This document shows positions 9,903 to 20,178 of a DNA stretch of 26,769 nt, piece after piece. A program made the position numbers and the translations under genes. Position 1 is the first letter of the stretch, and each line of letters begins with the position of its first letter. The stretch covers positions 116,869 to 143,637 of the forward strand of contig MNCI01033540.1 of assembly GCA_015680685.1 (NCBI GenBank), written 5' to 3'. This stretch comes from Gnetum montanum. Taxonomy: Eukaryota > Streptophyta > Gnetopsida > Gnetales > Gnetaceae. The notes under the pieces are model-generated. The model had not been told where the DNA came from, did not search any database, and saw only the letters and a list, made by a program, of their open reading frames with translations.

Positions 9903-10478
9903 TAATGACTAATGGAGCAATCCAACACCCAACCATACAAGATACAAGTGTTCATGCATAGCCTGATCATAATCTGTGAATGAGGCAATGTGAATATGCT
10001 AGTAATTGGTTAAAGTTCAGGATTGTTGTCTTCCCATGTGAAGCTATTATAATGAATGCATATGAATTAACTCTTAGTGAGGTGTATTATATATTGATGT
10101 TGGTAGGCCATAACTTCTAGATATGATGATAAAGTGTGAAAATGATTCTAAATCTAAAGAAAATGGTAAAATGATCTACTCTAGCCTAGAGTTATAAGCA
10201 TTCATTCTTGGGTTGCCATACACACCTTAGGCTCATGTAACCATTATTCGGATTATCAAGTGAGTTCACTACTGAGCAAATCAAGTGAAATCACTATTGG
10301 ATTACCAAATTATTACACTTAATGTTCTAAACCAATCGTACTTATTCTACTTTACTAATGGATAAGAAAGTAAAGTACTTGGAAATGTAGCTGATTAAAT
10401 TAGGAAAATAGTAAGAATTATGCTAAGTGAAATAATAAAGGTAAGTGTATGTTGCAATGATGGAAAGTAATCTCAATC

Positions 10479-10484
10479 TTTATT
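10479..10484 (-). promoter_or_regulatory. Possible poly(A) signal AATAAA in LTR
   Basis: The minus strand reads AATAAA about 165 nt downstream of the LTR TATA box, inside a segment conserved in both LTRs (TCAATCTTTATT on plus). This is where the R region and poly(A) signal of an LTR are expected. The hexamer is common in AT-rich DNA, so the call rests on position alone. Confidence 0.35.
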
Positions 10485-10648
10485 TTTTTCATGAATTGTA
10501 CCCAAGTATACATCACTTGAATAAAGACTCTAGACAACTACTCAACATTGTACTATAAGCATTTACTCTATGACTAAAACTATAAAACAAACTACAAGAG
10601 TCTACCTTAGGTTGGAATGAAAACTTGTTGGACTATGCACCTAAGTGT

Positions 10649-10658
10649 CTTATTTATA
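10649..10658 (-). promoter_or_regulatory. TATA box of nested element's 3' LTR
   Basis: The minus strand reads CCTATAAATAAGACAC, a good plant TATA box, about 970 bp from the LTR start. The same box sits at the equivalent place in the other LTR (20,037-20,046). Confidence 0.55.
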
Positions 10659-11627
10659 GGCAGGCACATGTAGAGAAATATTGGATATTTGACATTAAAT
10701 CTTGTGCCTTGATATTAAGGATATGATATCATGGCTTTAATATTGGATGCCAAATGAAGTGTGATTATTTGGCTGCATCGATGGGATTCCATTGAAGCAT
10801 CACCATTGATGCAAGGTTTGACTCGTTGACATGTAGCCATCGATGGGGCACCCTATTTCACCTATAAATGTACACCTTTTGTAGCATTATATTTCATAGT
10901 TGTAGTGAAGCTCTAGTAGTTTTTCTAGTTGAAAGTTAAAATATTTTCCAAGTGCTAGTAGTAGAAGTCAAAGAGTATATGGATCTTTATTCAAACACTA
11001 TTGTACCTAAGCACTTCAGTGTGTGTGGTAATAAAGACAATCTTTCTAATAAAACATTGTGGCACCTAGACTAGATTAATTATTTCTTTGAGCATTTAAT
11101 ATTTTAATTAATTTCCTTTAAGGTTTTAAGTAATTAAGTAATTAATTAAGATAAATTAAATAGTAAACATAAGTATGACCACTTCAAGCATATATGTAAC
11201 ACTTGGTAATCCTAGTAATGCTTAACGTTTGGTAACCCAGTAGCATTATATGTGTTCAGTATGTTTAAGGAAAATGGGAATGGATGCTTATGTTTGGATT
11301 AATTAAGTATTAGCTAGTTAGATTAATTTATCAATTAATTACCTTATTCTTTATTCTTCAATGACTTTAGACATAAAAAGATAAAAATGATAAAAATCAT
11401 ATGCCTCAGTTCTGCTTAACTATACCCCTATTCTCACAAGTGTAACTTGGAAGACAATGATTACAATAGTTGATTCACATCCTAGACTAGTATACATAGA
11501 AACCTAGAAGTCCTTGGAATTCAATCGAATTATTTGTAAACACTTGTGATTCATATGGTTGGGTGTAGGCTCTACTCACCCCCCATCAATGCTTGATACT
11601 ACAACTAATGAAAACCATGATTTATCA

Positions 11628-11636
11628 TACCCCCAC
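11628..11636 (-). other. Purine-rich tract before nested 3' LTR
   Basis: The minus strand reads GTGGGGGTA immediately before the LTR start TGATAAATC. This is the expected position and composition of a polypurine tract, and it fixes the element's orientation as minus. Confidence 0.65.
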
Positions 11637-11849
11637 AACTAACTAAAAACTATGTTTGAGTTAAAAAAAATGAGGATAGAGTTTCTTACAAAATTAGGAG
11701 GTAGATTTACATGACATTGACTACTATATACATGAATCTTTGAATGCCGCAATGTTTTTTTACAAAACGTTTACATAGGACATGACATGATAATTTTGAG
11801 AAAAAAATTGGTGAAGCTTGATGTAATCTAGGTTGTTCCTAGAGGTGGT

Positions 11850-14640
11850 GGCTCCTCCATTGGTTGCTTCCCCTTATTGCTAGGCTTCTAGAACTTGTAT
11901 CGATTTAGGAACACCTAAAGCTTTTCTTGCTTCGTTCTTGGATCATATATTATCCATGCTTGTTGTGTAATGTGTGATGGAGTAGGTACATCTCATGAGA
12001 ACAATAGCTACTGAAACATCTAATTATCCTTAACATACTAGGCTACATACTACCTTCTCTTCTCTTAAAATGCTCTAGCCTTTTCACATAATTCATGATA
12101 ATTAGATAACCTTCTAGCCAAGTTTTTTGTGATTTATTTTTACCCTTGGTAGCTAGCCTTGACTACTTATAATTCAAAGTTTGCCACTTGGAGTTTTTGT
12201 AAAGCATCTTTATGATCTACAAACCCTTTCTTGTAGAATGCATATGTGGCTAGCACTTGCTATTTTAGCTCAATTCTGGACCTACCTACTGTTAACATGG
12301 CCAACTTAGCATAACAAAGGTTAGTTAACATCATGTACTCTTTTAGGTTCTTGATTTGTGGGTCTTTATTCTTCACTTTCTCTTGGTGGATGTGGGAATA
12401 GCTATCTAAGATGGGTTTGATATGGAGCTAATTTTAGCTTTGGCCATTTGGATCCTTTTTCATTGTTCTACTTGTACATTTCCCTTAATCATTGAAGTCT
12501 TTCTTGAGCCTTTCATGTTTCTTTGCCTCATTCTACCATGCAGTGATTTCACTGGCAAACTTTTGATGGATGTTTCATACCTCCTTCATTGAGAGGATTC
12601 TATTTTTTCTTGCAAGATGGCTCATGTCTTGGTTGATCCTACTAGTCATTCTCTTAATTGGTGCATGCTTTCTTCTAGGATGTTTTTGTATTTTTGTACA
12701 GTGGTTGACCTCATATTATCAGTAGTACACTATTTATTCTCTTCTTGAGCTATGGTGAGTACATTAGCATGCACATATGTTTATGCTTCTACTACAGAGA
12801 TATTTCACACTAGTTTCTTCTTCTCCATTACAATTTGTTTATTTTTCTCAATCAAGTTATTCATCTACTTTGTCCTAAAATGCTCTATCTGGTCAGGTGC
12901 AACAAATTATGTGGGATCTCTATGTTTAGCTGTCAGGGTTGCAAGGTCTTCTTGGAGTCTACAAATTTTTGTTTCTACATGCTCTACCAAGTTTCTACCA
13001 TGACTAGTTTTTCTTTTGTAGTAATCAATTATGGCTACACTAGAGTGATAAAACTTAGCATGTCAAGAGTGTTATGATTACTTGTCTAGTTTGCAGCAAT
13101 TGATTAAACACATCTTCATGGTTAGTTGGATTCATCAAGGTTCTAGTTGACATCCGAGCATCTCTTGTTCCAGTTATATCTATCAGTGCCACAACAAGTA
13201 CATTGAAACACTCGTTGATATGATTGATGATCACCTCTACTGCTTCTGCTACATCTTAGTGCTACATTACCATAACTATGGCTCCTTCTCTAGTCTCTAG
13301 TACCACTTGGAATGATGTAGTGTTTCTAGAAATCTATTGTGACCATTGATCCCTTCCTCTTGACTACAATGAAATTTGTCTACTTCTAGGATTTACTAAA
13401 TTTATAAGCTGTATGAAATTATTGATAACTCTATAGAGGTTGGCCTCCTTTGTTTTTCCCTAGCTAATGATCTCTACAATCTATTATAGATGACTCATGT
13501 ATGATCTATAGTCCTATGATGGTGATAGTGGAACTTGTTATTGCTACTATTCTTATTATTGTTGCTATTGCTGCAACTACTGCTATTGTTGCTCTTGTTG
13601 TTGTTATTTCTATTGTTCCTGTTGTTCTTCACCTTGATCCTTTCTAAGTGGTGTTTTTTTGAGAAATTTAGCATATGAAACATTCTAAGCTCTCCTAGGA
13701 ATGTCATTAGTGTATCCTAGGATTCCAACTTGCTTGCACAACTTCTTGATAAGGCAAGGGAATGGAAGTGTTAGCTTCCCTACCTTTGTTTCTTCAAACC
13801 ACATCTAAATTTCCATAAAGTAGAGTTGTGTTGTATTGGGGTTGTATATTCCCAATAGGATCGTACTTCCTCTAGTTACATAAGTGGACAACCTATTTAG
13901 TTCTTTGGTTGGGAATAAGTGATAGGTGTCAATTTTGAAATAGATTTTCTCCTCTAGAGTTAACTCACTATATCCCTTATCTTCCTTACCATATGCCTGC
14001 TTTAGCCATAATTTCCTGGTTTTAGCATCTAATGTTATGAATATGTGCTATTTTTGCTCCTTCATTTAATATGTTTAGAGCTTCTACTATTGCCTTGACT
14101 AAGTATGGGACAAAGATTCCTCCAATGTTGACTATGATGACCTCTTCCTTATTGTTCTAGAACTAATAAGTTTCTTCAAGGTACCATTTGCCACTATTAG
14201 ATAGGATAGGCCATAGTGGTGATGCCTTAAGCTGTGTCTTTATTGCTTCTAGACTAAATTCCATGAACAAGGAAAAATTCATCTCTACAATGATTATGGT
14301 TAGAATTGACCTCTATTAAATAGCTTGGAGGTAGTCTTATTACAACATGAGGTATTTTCCTTGTACTTGTTGTTCCTGTACCTCCCTTTGGGCCAATTTT
14401 CCCATAACAAGAGTTTCCTAATAGATATGAATGATTGGGCTTCATGATCCTCATGTTCTGGCTCTTGTCCTCCAGTTCTCCCTCGACCTTGATCTCTTGG
14501 TTGTTTGCTTGTGTCTTTTGAGGGTCCTCCTTATGCTCCTCTCTTTGGGACAATCTACATTCATGCAAGGATTTAGAATTACCAAAGTATTCTTACATAT
14601 TTTTAATGATTTCATACCTTACTCCTACTCTTAGTTACAT
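11850..14640 (-). pseudogene. Extra coding region of nested element (PF20167-like part, then coiled coil)
   Basis: Minus-strand frames that switch at several shifts encode a long protein unlike gag or pol. Residues rich in charge come first (14,254-14,568), then SLEAIKTQLKASPLWPIL and SGKWYLEETY (about 14,160-14,250). TLDAKTRKLWLKQAYGKED and YFKIDTYHLFPTKELNRLS (about 13,890-14,030) lead to KVGKLTLPFPCLIKKLC (near 13,760). That last block resembles the LPFPSLI-x-LC block of the Pfam 'putative plant transposon protein' domain (PF20167), known from extra ORFs of plant LTR elements; this match is from memory. An Asn-rich linker follows (13,520-13,625). The rest is coiled-coil-like: CRLQEDLATLTAKHRDP near 12,950, QEKIESSQ near 12,620 and NLARRLSNYHELCEKARAF near 12,080. 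Function unknown; an env-like or accessory role is inference. Confidence 0.55.
13520..13625 (-). repeat. Asn/Ser-codon trinucleotide-rich linker
   Basis: The plus strand is a run of TTG/TTA/TTC/GCT-type triplets (for example TATTGTTGCTATTGCTGCAA). On the minus strand this encodes almost only Asn, Ser and Lys. It joins the PF20167-like part and the coiled coil of the extra coding region. The pattern suggests microsatellite growth inside a former gene. Confidence 0.7.
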
Positions 14641-16171
14641 TCAGGTCTTATTTTATTGTGATTGCAGAGTTTGAAAAATTTTAAAAAGTTATCCCATAAG
14701 TGTTAATATTCCTATAACCCTTCACAGTTGTGTATTTTATTCATATTCGTGGCTCATAATGATGGTTATGGTTAAGAGTCATTATTTAAGTGTTCTAGCA
14801 TTAATATGATTGATTTTTCATTAAAAATTTCAAGTTTCCTTTCATCCTTACATTTAGAATACATTTTGGGCATTAGTAATTTTTGAAAAAAATAGCTTAG
14901 CTATAAGACTACCATAGTTGCAATGAGTATCATCACTTGGCATGTCCAATGGAGGAGTTTATTCATTGCACTTTTTTATTTATTAGATTTTTGGAAAGCC
15001 ATCTACCTTTAGGCATGGGTAACATGTCTTTCCAATGGAACCCCTAGAAATTTATTTTGTGCACTTTTATTTATTTATTCCTATGTTAACCTTTAAGGTA
15101 GCACTTATTTTAATCTTAATTCCATTTCTTTTTAGATCTACAAGGATATAATACAACCTTATCAACATGATAAAACTCACAAAAGTAATCCAAGAGATCC
15201 CACAAATCCCCTTGATGTCACACCCTTTACATTCCCACTTGGTTCTTCACTTTTTGGTCCAAGTATAATGATCACAAGTTTATTCTTAGTTGTATGATGG
15301 AAAAGAATAACATTATGGCCATGGTAAGAACCTCTTATTAATGGAATGGATGGTGTGAATGGTATGGGCTCATTTTTTGAATAATCAATCCATTATGACT
15401 TAATAACATAGAGAAATTTGCACTTATTGGACAACATCTTGTCTTATTCTTAGTATGTTTTATTAACAATAAAAAATTATGTAGAAAGGAAATAGAAACA
15501 AAGTATGGAAAAGACAACGTAAAAATGTGTAAAGAAGAAAAATATTAAAGAATTGAAAAGTGTTCAAGATTATCAAAAATTTAAGAAATGAAAAATGTGA
15601 AAGAATAAGAAGGTGTCAAACAATGTGAAAGATATAAAAGAATAGAAAAAATTATATCAAGAAATAGGAAAAGTAAAAATAATTTAAAAAAAAAATGGAA
15701 AAGCACTTATTAATTCTAGAATCTAGGTAGAGTATCTCCCCTATGACTAATCTCATGGACGAGTGTTTAGAAAATGCTTCCTAGGTCTCCTAGATCATAC
15801 ACTTTAGGTGATTCCCTTAGTATCTTTATTGATTTAACTTTTTTGTTATTATCCCATGTGATCTTGATGGTGGTTGAGTTTTGATCATCTAAGTCCTGAC
15901 TTTATTTTCCTATTGGTCTATGATTATGATTTATTAATTTAATTTTTGGGTCCTTAGTTGGAGTTATTTTCTTGAAATTGGAATTAATAAATAAGTCAAA
16001 TTTTTCCATGCATATTTTTGATAGCTGAAGGCTCTCATTTTTTGGCCATAGGGTATCTTTTTCACACACTTATTTTTCATTTTTTTTGTGAACTAGCATG
16101 GTAACTATGTTGATGTGCTAAATGATTAGTCCATGATTACACCCTTTTCTTTTAGTAGTAATGCATGGAAT
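14641..16171. other. Nested element interior with no recognisable domain
   Basis: This is where reverse transcriptase, RNase H and integrase would be expected, downstream of protease. I looked for RT boxes, the WHxxxGH-type zinc motif and the integrase acidic triad on the minus strand and found none. A minus-strand frame near 15,720-15,970 gives charged residues such as TTIKITWDNNKK that may be the protein tail after protease. The stretch 15,460-15,720 is A-rich on the plus strand. Confidence 0.55.
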
Positions 16172-16940
16172 TCATTGCATGTGTATAGCTCCATGCTTAT
16201 CCTCCTTAGAGATCTCCATAGAGAGATCTCTCATACTTAGCTTAGTATCAATTGTGCTAAGCCATGCTCTTCCCATGATAATTGGAAATTCCTTATCAAT
16301 ATCTTTCACATTGATTATGAGAAAGTCTACCAGATAAGACCACCCATTGATAGTGGTTACCACATCCTCAATCTGTCCCAATGGAATGATAATAGATTGA
16401 TCTCCATGATCCAACTGGATATTACATTCCTTCAATGTTGGAAGGCTCCATGCTTGATATGTTATATAAGAGATCAAATTCACCTCGAAACCTAAGTCTA
16501 GTAGAGCTTTGTGTGGTAGATTTCTAGCTACTTGTAAATAAATCAAAGGAACTCTTAGATTAATCCTCTTCTTAGGGAGTGGCCTTACCTTAATATAGTT
16601 TGTGACTATTTCTATAAGCATTATAGTTTGCATGTTTTTATTGAACAATGTTGGAAGCTTACTAGTAGCTATATCTGATGTAAGAGAACTTGGTCTTGAT
16701 GAAGTTCTAACTCTACTAGCATTTTCTAGACTTGTCCTAAAGAAAGGATGTTTCTTTGTTTAGCCCTTAGTGTTGTTGGTAGGATATTCTCCTTGTATGT
16801 TCAATGCCTTTTCAACTCTCCTTTGCTATGGTTGTGATGACAATTCCCCTTGCATAGTAGTTAGTGATCTTAGTGGCAAAGGATTGGAAGGAGAATTTGA
16901 TGGGCTAGCTATTGATGAATTTGTGTGAGGATTTTGATCC
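16172..16940 (-). pseudogene. Gypsy-type aspartic protease (retropepsin), decayed
   Basis: The 158-codon open frame 16,172-16,648 has the two landmarks of plant gypsy protease. One is ALLDLGFEVNLIS (active-site DTG changed to DLG, residues 51-53). The other is FPIIMGRAWLSTI (residues 121-133, the usual ILGRPWL block). The spacing of about 70 residues between them is normal. The same protein continues upstream to about 16,940 as a Ser/Pro-rich linker with a few stops. Retropepsin cleaves the gag-pol polyprotein inside the particle. The Thr-to-Leu change in the catalytic triplet and the missing downstream RT make it inactive. Confidence 0.85.
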
Positions 16941-17221
16941 ATCCTTGGAGTAGTAACTTTGTAGTATTCTGGTGGATAATAAGAAGAAGAAGTTTGAATG
17001 GATGTATTTTTTGGAGATATTAAATGCTAAACATAATATCCATAATGATGTGATTTCCTATATGGATATTGCTTCCTTGGTGATAGCATTGCCCATGTTT
17101 GTAGTTGCCATCACTACTATTAATATTGCTCCTGTGGTTAAGGATAGGTTCTTCTTGGATAATATCTCACCTATAAAGTTTTCTTGATATTACCTTGAGA
17201 ATAAGGTAGTCTTCTGGGCAT

Positions 17222-19157
17222 CTACTTTTTAATGAAGCTCGGATAAAGTGCATACACCCTAGATTCTTGCAAGTGGACCAATAACAAGACAACATCCCTT
17301 AGGATGCTCATACTGGCACACATTGCATCCTTCCTCTTTCTCTGAACTGGAGTTAGTGTACCCTTCAATGGCAACAACTTTTCCTTTGTTCTTATAACTT
17401 TCTCATCCATTAGCTATTTTTTTTTCCTTTTCATGCCCCTTTTAAGTGCTTATTCAGCCTTTTCTTCTACAATCTTTAGGACAATAGCAAACTTCTCATC
17501 CATTGAACCCTAGACTTTCTCTACCTTAGTTGCTATATCATTAACTAATTTTTGAATAGGTAGAGTCTTTTTATAGATAACATCTTTCAAGGTTTTTTCC
17601 TCTTGCTTGTCACATAGCTGCACATCATTCTTCCTAATTAATGGGTCTCTATTATATTCTTCAGCTGACTCTCTCTTCTTAAGTTCTTCTTCCTCCTTTA
17701 TAACTTGTTCAAATAATCTTTGAATGTAATGGGTAGTTAGTTCTGATAATCTTCCTTGGGCATAAACCTCAAGAGTTTCTCTGGTTCTACTTCACAAACC
17801 ATCTACAATATGGTTGAGCTATTCCCTTGGTAAAAATCCATGTTTTGGACATCTATGTAATAGTAAATAGTATTAGCCCATTTTTGTATCAAGGATCTCA
17901 TGAGTCCCTTGCTTCCATCCTTGGATATGTTTTCTAAGTTGGACACTAGTGAATAAGTTTAATATTTATCATTGAAGAGGTCAAGCATGGTACTATAGTG
18001 TCTAATTGATTTAGGTTCTAGTGACTTGTACCAGCTCTCTTCCCCCTTCACTGTATGTTGGGAAATTCCAATCACTTTTGATATTTTGTAGGACATAAGC
18101 ATCATGAAAATATTAAAGGTGATGTGGATTAGCATTATAGCCACCTTCAAATCTTGGCATGTTGTTCATGTCAAGCTATTTAATTTAGCTATCCTTGATG
18201 TGCATGGTTGGGGTTTGAACAATTTCTTGGATGTTGATCATGTTGCAAGTTGCCATCAGGGGATGGTCATCTTGATGGGGTTCATGTGCTCTATTATGAT
18301 AGTACCTCATTTTATGCTCATCCCTTTCATAATTTCTATGATCCTTTCATCTATGTTATCTATACTCTTCATCTTCCTAATCAAACATCCTACATAATGG
18401 TCATGATGGCATGATGGCCATGAAGGCCATGAGTTCTTCTTTCCTTATGCTTTTGCCTTCTTCTGTTAGAGTCTTCTAATGATAAGGATGCAAGTGAGGC
18501 AGTAGGAGAACTGTGTTGGCTTGTTCTCCTATGATGAATCTAATGTTGTTCTTTGTAAAATTCAACAAAAACTCTTAGCCTTGAGTCCTACCTGTGCCTT
18601 GAATCTTTTGCCTTCCACCTAAGCATCTCTATTAATTTGGACTCTGATTTATTCTTGACAAGTTCATCTAATCGAATGATAGGCATTTGTCACTAGAACT
18701 CATGATTGTGGTGGAATTATTTAGCAACAAATTCATCTCCATTAGGCTTCTCCAAGATAATAGTAGAATTAACTATATTTCCTTTGTCTTGTTCATGTCT
18801 TTTCTCCATGACATGGTCCTTTCTTAAATCCTCATCAGTAGGTTCATATGGTTGGGTCATGTATTTTGTTTCATGATACCCTTCAATTTCTTCACTTAGT
18901 TTCATCCCCTTGAGAGTAATTTGGAGCATAATGGGTGTTGAACATCTTGGTGGTAGAACAACATTTTCTTGAAGATCTCTTCACCTTAACTAGTTATCTT
19001 GATGAAAGATGAATGTAAAATTAAGAGAGTAAGGATCACGATGAACATATGAGATCCTTGTCTACATTAGCATACACCAGTCTCCTTCTTCTTCAATTCT
19101 GTCACTACTTCTCCATAGTTCCTTGGTAGGTGATGTTTCATTTTTGTTTGAAGCCAT
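17222..19157 (-). pseudogene. Gypsy-type gag, decayed
   Basis: The chosen start is ATG at 19,157 (MASNKNETSPTKELW), about 115 nt after the PBS. The frame breaks soon after and is picked up again at 18,929. The core is visible at about 17,930-18,230: NMPRFEGGYNANPHHL, then SWYKSLEPKSIRHYSTML and LFNDKY. This corresponds to the gag signature of a hydrophobic residue, W/Y-Y-x-L and a short SI-W-x-L-x-x-x-F. A long charged helical stretch follows (HYIQRLFEQVIKEEEELKK, near 17,700). Near 17,310 a second frame gives CNVCQYEHPKGC, which may be a broken zinc knuckle. Gag would form the particle and bind RNA. Stops and shifts make it inactive. Confidence 0.7.
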
Positions 19158-19271
19158 ATTATATTTTTAGATGTTTATTTAAGTATGCTTTTCTTAGAAT
19201 TCTAAAGTTTGACTTGGTGTTCTAGGTACAACGAGCTTTGTGAAATCAATTACTAAGCATACATTGACTTG

Positions 19272-19290
19272 TCCCTAGAAATGACATCAA
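19272..19290 (-). other. Primer-binding site of nested element, decayed
   Basis: Directly after the 5' LTR end, the minus strand reads TTGATGTCATTTCTAGGGA. It matches the plant gypsy PBS of the TGGCGCCGTTGCCGGGGA type at about two-thirds of positions. Nearly all differences are G/A or C/T transitions, as expected when methylated CpGs decay. The tRNA identity is a family-level recollection. Confidence 0.5.
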
Positions 19291-20173
19291 TGATGAGCAA
19301 TGGAGTAATCCATCACCCAATCATAAAAGATATGAGTGTTCACATGTAGCCTGATTGTAATCTATGGACTAGGAAATGATAATATGCTAGTAATTGATTA
19401 AATTTGGGGATTGTTGTCTTCCCACATGGAACTAGTATAATTAATGTATATGGTTTACCTCTCCATGAGGTGTATGATATATTGATGCTGATAGGCCATA
19501 ACTTTTAGTTATGATGGTAGAGTGTGGTAACGATTCTAAATATAAGAAAATTGATAAAAAAATCTACTCTATCCTAAAGTGATGAGCCTCTATTCCTAGC
19601 TTACCATACATACGTTGGGCTCATGTAATCATTATTAGGATTATTGAGTGAGTTCACTACTAAGCAAATCAAGTAAAACCACTACTAGGTTACCAAATTA
19701 TTACACTTAGCACTTGAAACTCGTCATGCTCATTTTGCTTTACTAATGAACAAGAAAGTAAAGTACTTCAAAATGTAACTGATTAAACTAGGAAAATCAT
19801 AAAAATTATGCTAAGTAAAATAATAAAGATAAGTGTATGCTATAGTGATGGAAAGAAATCTCAATCTTTATTTCCATCATGAATTATGCCCAAGAACACT
19901 TCACTTGAATAAAGACTCCAAACAATTGCTCAACATGACACTGTGGGCATTCACTTTATTGCTAAAACTATGAAAAAAACTTCAAGAGTCTACCTAAGGT
20001 TAGAATGAAAAGTTATTTAACCATGTGCCTAAGTATCTTATTTATAAGTAGGCATGTATGGAGTGATATCAGATATCTGACATTGGGGCTTCTGCCCCAA
20101 TATTGGGGATTCAATATTGTAGCTCCAATATTAGATGCCTAATATCACAACTAGTGAAAACCATGATTTATCA
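19291..20173 (-). repeat. 5' LTR of nested element, internally deleted (883 bp)
   Basis: The plus strand begins TGATGAGCAATGGAG and ends ATGATTTATCA. It aligns with 9,903-10,755 and, after a jump, with 11,596-11,627. About 840 bp of U3 are therefore missing here. The deletion removes sequence upstream of the TATA box at 20,037-20,046. A perfect hairpin, ATTGGGGC/GCCCCAAT with a 4-nt loop, lies at 20,082-20,101. Confidence 0.9.
20037..20046 (-). promoter_or_regulatory. TATA box of nested 5' LTR with CCAAT repeats upstream
   Basis: The minus strand reads TATAAATAAG. Upstream on the same strand, at about 20,082-20,140, CAATATT/CCAAT units recur four times (CTAATATTGG, ACAATATTGAA, CCCCAATATTGGGG, CCCCAATGTC). 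These are typical promoter-proximal positions in an LTR. The other LTR keeps the TATA box and decayed versions of the repeats. Confidence 0.5.
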
Positions 20174-20178
20174 AAAGC
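20174..20178. repeat. Target-site duplication of nested element, right
   Basis: AAAGC pairs with AAAAT at 9,898-9,902. It belongs to the Copia codons for the conserved Ala-Phe of the RT DVK-x-AF motif. Confidence 0.7.

Larger units (their letters stand above)
9903..11627 (-). repeat. 3' LTR of nested element, full length (1,725 bp)
   Basis: On the minus strand it starts TGATAAATCATGGTTTTCA (11,627) and ends at 9,903, where the expected CA has become TA. It matches 19,291-20,173 over 9,903-10,755 and again at 11,596-11,627. The middle (about 10,756-11,595) is absent from the partner LTR but present in the inverted fragment at 190-1,030, so it is original LTR sequence. A TATA box is at 10,649-10,658. 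Confidence 0.9.
9903..20173 (-). mobile_element. Nested gypsy-like LTR element lacking RT and integrase
   Basis: This 10.3-kb element lies on the minus strand inside the Copia reverse transcriptase. The order is 5' LTR (19,291-20,173), PBS, gag (to about 17,220), aspartic protease (16,172-16,940), then about 1.5 kb with no gene. A long extra coding region (about 11,850-14,640), a purine-rich tract and the 3' LTR (9,903-11,627) follow. RT, RNase H and integrase would need about 3 kb, and no trace was found. The element was therefore probably non-autonomous, or lost that block, and relied on enzymes from a related element. All frames carry stops and shifts. Confidence 0.88.

Noticed and set aside
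12752-13077. Two overlapping plus-strand frames (83 and 80 codons) with hydrophobic runs
   Set aside because: They are the antisense of the coiled-coil part of the nested element's extra ORF. The Leu/Phe-rich look comes from reading Glu/Lys codons backwards.
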